Of a stretch of DNA of 44,386 nt, positions 9,290-15,969 are shown in pieces. The position numbers and the translations under genes were made by a program. Numbering within the stretch: the stretch's first letter is position 1; the number at the start of each line of letters is the position of its first letter. The notes below the pieces were generated by a model, which saw only the letters and a list, made by a program, of their open reading frames with translations, was not told where the DNA came from and did no database searches. The DNA is from Methanobacteriota archaeon (GTDB lineage: Archaea; Thermoplasmatota; Poseidoniia; Poseidoniales; Poseidoniaceae), in contig PBTH01000055.1 in the NCBI GenBank assembly GCA_002726495.1, positions 1 through 44,386 of the forward strand. The letters run 5' to 3'.

Positions 9290-10318
9290 ATGGCCGGAAA
9301 ACCGCTCCCCATGGCTGTAAAAATCAGCGATTCTGAAACCGCTCCGAGGCGCCAGCGCAGGTTGCCAACATGGTTCAAAACGCGCCTTCCAAACGGCGAG
9401 CAGCAAGCCATTTTCAACTCAACCAAAACCGCTGTCAAAGACAACAAACTCCATACAGTTTGCGAAGAGGCTCGCTGTCCAAACATCCACGACTGCTGGG
9501 CGTCCGGTGATGCAACCTTCATGATCGCCGGCCAAGAATGTACCCGTGGCTGTCGTTTTTGCGCGGTAGGGACCATCAAACGACCTCCGCCACTTGACCC
9601 CGACGAACCAGCACATCTCGCAGAGGCTGTTCGCTCGATGAACCTCCGCCACGCTGTGATAACAGTGGTCAACCGAGACGATCTACCCGATAGCGGAGCA
9701 GATCATTACAAACAATGTATTTCTGCTGTCTCAATTCAATCACCTGAAGTCACTTTGGAACTGCTTTGCTCAGATCTAGCTGGAGACCATGAGGCTTTGG
9801 CCCATTTACTTGAAGAAAGTCCACTGTCAGTATTTGCTCACAATGTAGAATGCGTGCCGAGATTGGATGCTACGGTTCGTGACGCTAGGGCTTCATTTGG
9901 ACAATCCCTCGAAATTCTTCGTCAAGCCAAAGTTCTCCGACCGGACATCTTGACAAAATCATCTATTATGGTCGGCGTCGGAGAAACTGACGATGAAATA
10001 CTTGAGGCATTGGGACTCTTACGAGATGCGGGCGTTGACCTCATCACGATAGGCCAATACTTGGCTCCATCGCCAAAGCATCTCAAAGTCGACCGATTCC
10101 CAGAACCCGAAATGTACGATGTATGGGCACAACATGCTATTGAAATTGGATTCTCGGGAATTGCTAGTGGACCGTTGGTTCGTTCATCGTTCAAGGCCGG
10201 TCTTTTGTACCGGAAAACAAACGACCCTGAAAACCAAGAGTCAATGCCTGGCGCCTATGTTCGAGTTGCTAACCACCAAAGCAACCCACCGACACCACTT
10301 AAGGTGGACTTGCCCTGA
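9290..10318 (+). CDS. lipA: Lipoyl synthase
   Basis: A 342-residue radical SAM enzyme that inserts two sulfur atoms into protein-bound octanoyl groups to make lipoyl groups. Both iron-sulfur cluster motifs are intact: the auxiliary-cluster cysteines C58, C63 and C69 (CX4CX5C, in VCEEARCPNIHDC) and the radical SAM cysteines C84, C88 and C91 (CTRGCRFC, preceded by TFMIAG). The C-terminal VRSSFKAG corresponds to the conserved RSSYxA-type element that supplies a serine ligand to the auxiliary cluster. Length is normal. It is the first gene of an operon whose last four genes encode a lipoate-dependent dehydrogenase complex; bkdA starts nine bases after its stop. The octanoyl donor enzyme LipB is encoded at 27513. 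The ATG at 9290 follows a purine-rich GGGGGAAG. Confidence 0.97.
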   Translation: MAGKPLPMAVKISDSETAPRRQRRLPTWFKTRLPNGEQQAIFNSTKTAVKDNKLHTVCEEARCPNIHDCWASGDATFMIAGQECTRGCRFCAVGTIKRPPPLDPDEPAHLAEAVRSMNLRHAVITVVNRDDLPDSGADHYKQCISAVSIQSPEVTLELLCSDLAGDHEALAHLLEESPLSVFAHNVECVPRLDATVRDARASFGQSLEILRQAKVLRPDILTKSSIMVGVGETDDEILEALGLLRDAGVDLITIGQYLAPSPKHLKVDRFPEPEMYDVWAQHAIEIGFSGIASGPLVRSSFKAGLLYRKTNDPENQESMPGAYVRVANHQSNPPTPLKVDLP

Positions 10319-10327
10319 GGTGAAACA

Positions 10328-11569
10328 ATGACGGAGAGAAGCACGGTTACAACCACGCCTTACACGATTGGCGTAGCTCCGTTCCGTCCTGGAGACACTC
10401 CTTCTTTTGGCGATAAATTCGTTGAACAGCCTGGGGATTTAAATCGCCCAGATCCTGCTACTTGCTCTGCTCAAGATACTGCACCTCACGCCTCTGGACT
10501 GATTCGAGTCCTCAATGATGAAGGGGTTGCAGAAGGGGAATGGGACCCCGGCTTGGATGCGGCTGAACTCATTCAAGGCCTTGAATACATGATGCGTCTT
10601 CGTATATTTGACGACCGTATGATCAAAATGCAACGAACTGGAAAACTTTCATTTTACATGCGTTCCTTTGGGGAAGAAGCGGTCGCCATTGCACAAACCA
10701 TGGCACTTGAGAACAACGACTGGATCTTTCCATCTTACCGTCAACCAGGAGCCCAGTTTGTCCGTGGCCGCGACATGGTCAGCATGATTTGTCACTGCAT
10801 CGGCAACACTGAAGACAACGTCCGTGGACGACAAATGCCGGTTCACTACACTTGGAAAGAGGGACGATTCATTTCAATTTCATCTCCTGTTGGAACTCAG
10901 TTTTCACAAGCCGTCGGAGTAGCCATGGCAAGTGCCTACAAAGGTCTTGACGAGGCCTGCATTTCATGGCTTGGAGACGGTACCTCGGCTCAAGGAGATT
11001 ACCATTACGCCCTTAACTTCGCATCGACGTTCAAGCCACCTGTAATTCTCAATGTCGTCAACAACCAGTGGGCGATATCAACACATGTATCCCTAGCGAC
11101 TGGAGGGCGAACCTTTGCCGAGCGAGGACTGGCCTATGACATTCCATCTCTACGAGTGGATGGAAATGATTTCCTCGCTCTTTACAGCGTAACAAAGTGG
11201 GCTCGAGAGCGAGCCTCTGCAGGTTTAGGACCAACCCATATTGAAGTCTACACCTATCGTGCTGGAGCACATTCATCTTCCGATGACCCATCAGCCTACC
11301 GGCCTCAAGACGAGTCGGAATGCTGGCCTGGTGGCGATCCGGTGGACAGACTGCGTGAGCATCTCATTCAAATTGGAAAATGGAATGAGAAAAAGAATGC
11401 TAAACTTGCTGAAAAAATAGATGCTGAAGTCATGGCTGCTTACAAAGAAGCATGTGAATTTGGAGATCTCGCATCCGGACCATACCCCCCCGCATCCACC
11501 ATATTTACTGAAGTGTATGAATCGGTTCCGTGGCACATACAAGAACAGCGCGAGGAATTAGGGAAGTGA
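10328..11569 (+). CDS. bkdA: Branched-chain 2-oxoacid dehydrogenase E1 component, alpha subunit
   Basis: Thiamine-diphosphate-dependent E1 alpha subunit, 413 residues. It decarboxylates a 2-oxoacid and, with E1 beta, transfers the acyl group to the lipoyl domain of E2. The ThDP/Mg motif starts at GDG 216-218 and ends with the NN pair at 245-246 (ILNVVNNQWAIS). FPSYRQPGAQFVRG and RAGAHSSSDDPSAYR are typical of the branched-chain rather than the pyruvate enzyme, although archaeal and bacterial homologues are hard to separate by motif alone. The start is supported by GAGGTGA six bases upstream. About 60 extra residues precede the conserved core. E1 beta follows after nine bases. Confidence 0.93.
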   Translation: MTERSTVTTTPYTIGVAPFRPGDTPSFGDKFVEQPGDLNRPDPATCSAQDTAPHASGLIRVLNDEGVAEGEWDPGLDAAELIQGLEYMMRLRIFDDRMIKMQRTGKLSFYMRSFGEEAVAIAQTMALENNDWIFPSYRQPGAQFVRGRDMVSMICHCIGNTEDNVRGRQMPVHYTWKEGRFISISSPVGTQFSQAVGVAMASAYKGLDEACISWLGDGTSAQGDYHYALNFASTFKPPVILNVVNNQWAISTHVSLATGGRTFAERGLAYDIPSLRVDGNDFLALYSVTKWARERASAGLGPTHIEVYTYRAGAHSSSDDPSAYRPQDESECWPGGDPVDRLREHLIQIGKWNEKKNAKLAEKIDAEVMAAYKEACEFGDLASGPYPPASTIFTEVYESVPWHIQEQREELGK

Positions 11570-11578
11570 GGTGAGATT

Positions 11579-12589
11579 ATGGCAAAAATGAACATGATAG
11601 CCGCTCTCAACTCCGCCCTTGAGCACCAGCTTGAGAGCAATCCAAATGTCGTCATCTTTGGTGAAGATGTCGGCTACTTTGGAGGCGTTTTCCGTGTCAC
11701 TGCCGGCCTTCAAGAGAAGTTCGGACCGCATCGAGTTTTTGATTCCCCCCTTGCAGAGGGCGGTATTGCTGCCATTGCAATGGGAATGGGACTCAATGGA
11801 CTTCGCCCTGTGGCTGAAATCCAATTCGCCGACTACATTTTCCCAGCATACGACCAAATTGTCAATGAAATCGCCAAACTAAGACATCGTTCTGGAGGTG
11901 AATTCACCAGTCCTGTAACATTTAGAACACCTGCTGGTGGAGGTATCAAAGGTGGTCATCATCACTCACAATCACCTGAAGCACAGTTTACTCATACGCC
12001 AGGCCTTAAGGTCGTCTATTGTTCCAATCCTCGAAATGCAAAGGGTCTCTTAACAAGCGCCATTGAATGCAATGACCCCGTGATTTTCTTTGAACCAAAG
12101 CGATGTTATCGTGGGCCGTTCTACGGCGACCCACACAATGTTCCAACATGGAAAGACCATCCAGAAGGAGAAGTCCCCGAGGAGTACTACGCAATACCTC
12201 TTGAAGAGGCAAATATCGTCAAAGAAGGTTCGGCCTGTACGGTCATCGCATGGGGAGCCATGGTCCATGTTTGCGAACAAGGCATCAAGGATTCTGGAGT
12301 TGATTGTGAACTCATCGACTTACAAACATTGGTCCCCTGGGACCGAGATGCTATCGTCAATTCAGTCAAGAAAACTGGGCGGTGCGTCATCGTTCATGAA
12401 GCGCCGAAAACCAGTGGTTTCGGTGCTGAAATGAGTGCATCAATTCAGGAACGATGTTTCTACCACCTCGAAGCACCAATTCAACGCGTCACAGGATGGG
12501 ACACACCGTTCCCACATACCACAGAGTGGGATTATCTTCCAAGTCCGTCAAGGATCGCTGAAGCCATAAAGAAAACACAGGAGGAATAA
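11579..12589 (+). CDS. bkdB: 2-oxoacid dehydrogenase E1 component, beta subunit
   Basis: 336-residue transketolase-type beta subunit that completes the ThDP site with E1 alpha in an alpha2beta2 tetramer. Recognisable family blocks are FGEDVGYFGGVF, VFDSPLAEGGIAAIAMGMGLNGLRPV, EIQFADYIFPAYDQIVNE, GGGIKGGHHHSQSPEA and the C-terminal transketolase-C block with IDLQTLVPWD and VIVHEAPKTSGFGAE. Length is normal. A GAGGTGA motif lies just upstream of the ATG. It lies between E1 alpha and E2 with gaps of nine and two bases, so translation is probably coordinated. Substrate preference (branched-chain versus pyruvate or acetoin) follows the E1 alpha call and is inferred. Confidence 0.95.
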   Translation: MAKMNMIAALNSALEHQLESNPNVVIFGEDVGYFGGVFRVTAGLQEKFGPHRVFDSPLAEGGIAAIAMGMGLNGLRPVAEIQFADYIFPAYDQIVNEIAKLRHRSGGEFTSPVTFRTPAGGGIKGGHHHSQSPEAQFTHTPGLKVVYCSNPRNAKGLLTSAIECNDPVIFFEPKRCYRGPFYGDPHNVPTWKDHPEGEVPEEYYAIPLEEANIVKEGSACTVIAWGAMVHVCEQGIKDSGVDCELIDLQTLVPWDRDAIVNSVKKTGRCVIVHEAPKTSGFGAEMSASIQERCFYHLEAPIQRVTGWDTPFPHTTEWDYLPSPSRIAEAIKKTQEE

Positions 12590-12591
12590 AC

Positions 12592-13863
12592 ATGGGAACA
12601 TTTGAATTTAAGCTGCCAGATATCGGTGAAGGTGTTGTAGAAGGGGAAATTGTTGAGTGGATGGTCGCCGTTGGTGACAGCGTCAAAGAAGATGACCCTA
12701 TTCTCTCGGTGATGACCGATAAAGCCACTGTTGAAATTCCTGCTCCGTGTGAAGGCACAGTAACAAGCATGGTCGGTGAGGCTGGTGACATTATCCCGGT
12801 CGGATCGGTTTGCATCGTTTTTGAAGTTGAAGGGGATGGAAACGCAGGCCAGGAGAGTGCTCCTGAACCCTCACCAGCAAAAGAAGCTCCTCCTGCGAAG
12901 AAGGTTGAAGCCCCACCAGCACCAACACTTCCACCCGTTGAGGCAACACCTGCTGCGGCACCCGTGGCTCGCGCTGCAGGAACCAAGGCGCTAGCATCTC
13001 CCGCAGTCCGTCAACGAGCCCGCTCCGCAAACATTGACTTGCAAATCGTGTCAGGTTCCGGCCCTGCTGGGAGGATCAGTCACGCAGACCTGGACCGCCA
13101 TATTGCAGGAGGTGCATCCGGTGCAACCCGTGCACGCCCGGTTGGGGGAAGCGCTAAAGTTGAGCGAAACGGGACAGAGGACATCAAAGTCATCGGCCTC
13201 CGAAGAAAGATTGCTGATGGCATGATGTCATCCTACAGCACAATTCCTCACTTCTCCTACTTTGAGGAAGTGGATGTCACTGCATTGGAAGAACTCCGAC
13301 AGCATCTCAATGCAACTCGTCCGGAAGGCGCTCCTAAACTCACCTACCTTCCATTTATCATGCAAGCACTCGTCAAAGCTTTGGAGCAACGCCCAGAATG
13401 CAATGCATTGTATGACGATGAGGCTAATGTCGTCACGCGCCATGAAGCCATCAATCTCGGCATAGCAACACAAACTGACCGTGGACTCTATGTCCCTGTT
13501 GTCAAACATGTCGAGGCCATGGACATATGGGATTCAGCAACAGAGATGGTTCGCGTCACTCAAGCAACCCGAGACGGTAAGGCTGGCGTTGACGACCTTA
13601 CTGGTTCAACGTTCACCATCACCAGTCTTGGACGCATGGGTGGACTTGGTGCAACACCGATCATCAACAAGCCAGAAGTTGGTATTCTTGGAGTACACAA
13701 TGCCAAAGACCGTGCAGTCGTTCGAAACGGACATGTTGTTGTTCGCCGAATGATGAACCTCTCATCATCTTGGGACCATCGTGTAGTTGACGGGCATGAC
13801 GGTGCTACTCTCGTCCAGTTGGTTAAAACTTACTTAGAGAACCCTGCAACAATTTTCATGTGA
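12592..13863 (+). CDS. Dihydrolipoamide acyltransferase (E2 component)
   Basis: A 423-residue E2 core protein. An N-terminal lipoyl domain (about 1-80) carries the modified Lys44 in MTDKATVEIP. A flexible Ala/Pro/Glu linker (about 85-135) is followed by a peripheral-subunit-binding domain (ASPAVRQRARSANIDL to RISHADLDRHI, about 142-182) that holds E1 or E3. The C-terminal catalytic domain (about 200-423) ends with DHRVVDG, giving the catalytic His396. It passes the acyl group from lipoyl-Lys to CoA. Only one lipoyl domain is present. GGAGG lies upstream of the ATG, two bases after the E1 beta stop. Confidence 0.95.
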   Translation: MGTFEFKLPDIGEGVVEGEIVEWMVAVGDSVKEDDPILSVMTDKATVEIPAPCEGTVTSMVGEAGDIIPVGSVCIVFEVEGDGNAGQESAPEPSPAKEAPPAKKVEAPPAPTLPPVEATPAAAPVARAAGTKALASPAVRQRARSANIDLQIVSGSGPAGRISHADLDRHIAGGASGATRARPVGGSAKVERNGTEDIKVIGLRRKIADGMMSSYSTIPHFSYFEEVDVTALEELRQHLNATRPEGAPKLTYLPFIMQALVKALEQRPECNALYDDEANVVTRHEAINLGIATQTDRGLYVPVVKHVEAMDIWDSATEMVRVTQATRDGKAGVDDLTGSTFTITSLGRMGGLGATPIINKPEVGILGVHNAKDRAVVRNGHVVVRRMMNLSSSWDHRVVDGHDGATLVQLVKTYLENPATIFM

Positions 13864-13872
13864 GGTGAGCGA

Positions 13873-15303
13873 ATGAAAACAAAGCAATGTCAAGTACTCG
13901 TTATCGGGGCAGGTCCAGGAGGATATGTTTCTGCCATCCGTTCTGCTCAACTCGGATTGAAAACCATCATCGTCGAAGGTGAGCGTGCAGGAGGCACCTG
14001 CTTAATTCGTGGATGTATCCCCTCAAAGGCACTCATTCATGCAGCTCACACTTTCCACAACTTGGCAAAGCATGCCAAGAAAGACGGACACATGGGGATT
14101 TCAATTCCAAGTCCTGCTGAGTTGAACATGGCCAACCTCATCGGCTGGAAGGAAGACATCGTTGACCGCTTGAACAAGGGTGTTGAAGCGCTCTTGAAAA
14201 ACGCCGGAGCAGAACTCATCACGGGATGGGCGACCTTTGAAGATGCTAAGACCGTTAAGATCGGAGAAGGCAAAGATGCCACACTTATCCAAGCCGAGCA
14301 AGTTATCATGGCTCAAGGTTCCGTGCCGATTGAACTTCCATTCATGCCCTACAGCGAGAATGTAATTTCCTCAAGAGGGGCTCTGTCTCTCGAAGAATTA
14401 CCCAAACATGTCGTCATTGTTGGCGGCGGTTATATCGGCCTTGAACTCGGCATTACCTTCCGCATGCTCGGCTCTGAAGTCACGGTCGTTGAGGCCATGG
14501 ATTCGGTTCTACCTCTGTTTGACAAAGAACTGCGCCGACCGCTTGAATTGTTTTTGAAAAAGAACAAGATCAAGGTTCACACCGGCGTATTTGCAAAGGG
14601 TACAGAAGATTCCAAGGGCGGTAAAATACAACTCAATTTCATTGATAAAAACGAAAAAGACGAGTCCAAGATGCAGCATGTTGTTGCTGACAAGGTCTTG
14701 GTAACCGTTGGTCGCAAACCTGCCTCATCAGGCCTCGAAGCGACAGGGGTTGCACTTGACGAACGTGGTTTCGTCAAAGTCAATGAACGCTGTGAAACCA
14801 ATATGAAAGGCGTCTATGCGATTGGCGACCTGTGCAACCTTGGAGAAATGCTCGCTCACGTGGCCTCCTTCCAAGGAGAGATGGTTGCTGAACTTATCGC
14901 TGGACACCGTCGAGCATACGACCCGGTAGCTGTCCCTGCGATCGTATTCACCGAACCTGAAATCGTTTCAGTCGGGCTCTCACCTGACCAAGCTAAGGAT
15001 GAAGGCCACCCCATTATCATTGGAAAGTTCCCACTCGGAGCCAACGGTCGTGCTTTAACTCAAGAAGCAGAGAAAACTGCAGGATTTATCCGCGTGGTTG
15101 CTCGTGAAGACGACCATCGGATTCTCGGCATTCAAGGAGTGGGTACACACATCAGTGAACTGGTTGGAGAATGGACGCTTGCACTGGAGATGGGTGCTGT
15201 CCTAGAAGACATTGCTCATACCATTCACGCCCACCCGACCATGACAGAAATGACCCATGAAGGTGTGCTTGACACACTCGGACATGCAATTCACAAGATG
15301 TGA
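13873..15303 (+). CDS. lpdA: Dihydrolipoamide dehydrogenase (E3 component)
   Basis: A 476-residue FAD-dependent disulfide oxidoreductase that reoxidises the dihydrolipoyl arm of E2 and reduces NAD+. The FAD-binding GAGPGGYVSA is at residues 12-21. The redox-active disulfide is C43 and C48 in GGTCLIRGCIPSKAL, and the NAD-binding motif is VVIVGGGYIGLELG. The FAD-contacting VYAIGDL and the C-terminal dimer-interface HPTMTE (H454, E459), which supplies the acid/base, are intact. Length is standard. GAGGTGA precedes the ATG. It is the last gene of the lipA-E1-E2-E3 operon; the convergent SCO-like gene ends only 15 bases beyond its stop. Confidence 0.96.
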   Translation: MKTKQCQVLVIGAGPGGYVSAIRSAQLGLKTIIVEGERAGGTCLIRGCIPSKALIHAAHTFHNLAKHAKKDGHMGISIPSPAELNMANLIGWKEDIVDRLNKGVEALLKNAGAELITGWATFEDAKTVKIGEGKDATLIQAEQVIMAQGSVPIELPFMPYSENVISSRGALSLEELPKHVVIVGGGYIGLELGITFRMLGSEVTVVEAMDSVLPLFDKELRRPLELFLKKNKIKVHTGVFAKGTEDSKGGKIQLNFIDKNEKDESKMQHVVADKVLVTVGRKPASSGLEATGVALDERGFVKVNERCETNMKGVYAIGDLCNLGEMLAHVASFQGEMVAELIAGHRRAYDPVAVPAIVFTEPEIVSVGLSPDQAKDEGHPIIIGKFPLGANGRALTQEAEKTAGFIRVVAREDDHRILGIQGVGTHISELVGEWTLALEMGAVLEDIAHTIHAHPTMTEMTHEGVLDTLGHAIHKM

Positions 15304-15318
15304 TTGCGATTGAAGGCT

Positions 15319-15960
15319 TCACAAGCCATTGAGAAGCGAATTGATGTCATTGCGAATCCCATTAAGATTCCAATCATCGCCCGTCCAACGAACACGCTGC
15401 ATTCCATCTCTATCCACTAAGACAATTCCATTCGTGTGCTCAACGTTGTAGTAAACCGCATGACCACGACCTTGAATAGTAGTGCTGTTATTGCTTTCTG
15501 TCAACACAACACCAATTCCAAAATCTGTCCAAATTTGTTCAATAAGAGAAAAGTTTCCGTCAACAAATTCTTCTGTGGTTAAGTATGTCCATGAGGTGTT
15601 GAAGTAAGTCATATAGTCGCTTAGATCACCAGGGGCGTCTCTCCATGGATCTACTGTAATTGATATGAAAGTCAAATTCGTATCAATATCAGAAGAGTAT
15701 TCATCATAAAGAATTTTTAGGTCAGAGGTTACTTTTGAACATGGAACAGGGCAATTGGTGTAAAAGAAATTAACAACTACAACCGTTTCATCAAAATTGG
15801 AAGAATTATATGCTGAATTATTTGAATCAATTAGGGTGAATGGCATAAATGATTTGTCAGATTCTATTTCTTGACCCTCAAAAATATCACTTTGTGAACT
15901 TAGACAACCTGCAATTATCAAATTACTGACCAAAAAGAAAGTAACAATCCGGTGTTTCAA
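15319..15960 (-). CDS. SCO1/SenC-like thioredoxin-fold lipoprotein
   Basis: A 213-residue exported protein. The N-terminus ends in a lipobox-like LIIAG before Cys19. The thioredoxin-like domain has the SCO-type metal/redox motif C70-P-V-P-C74 in NFFYTNCPVPC, and the distal His175 in YYNVEHTNGIVLVD that completes the Cys-Cys-His copper site of SCO proteins. SCO family members deliver copper to the CuA site of cytochrome oxidase or act as envelope thiol reductases. The start codon appears to be TTG at 15960, with GAGG upstream, nine bases after the stop of the YHYH/hydrolase gene on the same strand, so the two are likely cotranscribed. Which role applies is not decidable from sequence; no oxidase gene lies in the window. 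Confidence 0.88.
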   Translation of the reverse strand: MKHRIVTFFLVSNLIIAGCLSSQSDIFEGQEIESDKSFMPFTLIDSNNSAYNSSNFDETVVVVNFFYTNCPVPCSKVTSDLKILYDEYSSDIDTNLTFISITVDPWRDAPGDLSDYMTYFNTSWTYLTTEEFVDGNFSLIEQIWTDFGIGVVLTESNNSTTIQGRGHAVYYNVEHTNGIVLVDRDGMQRVRWTGDDWNLNGIRNDINSLLNGL

Positions 15961-15969
15961 GATTAATCC

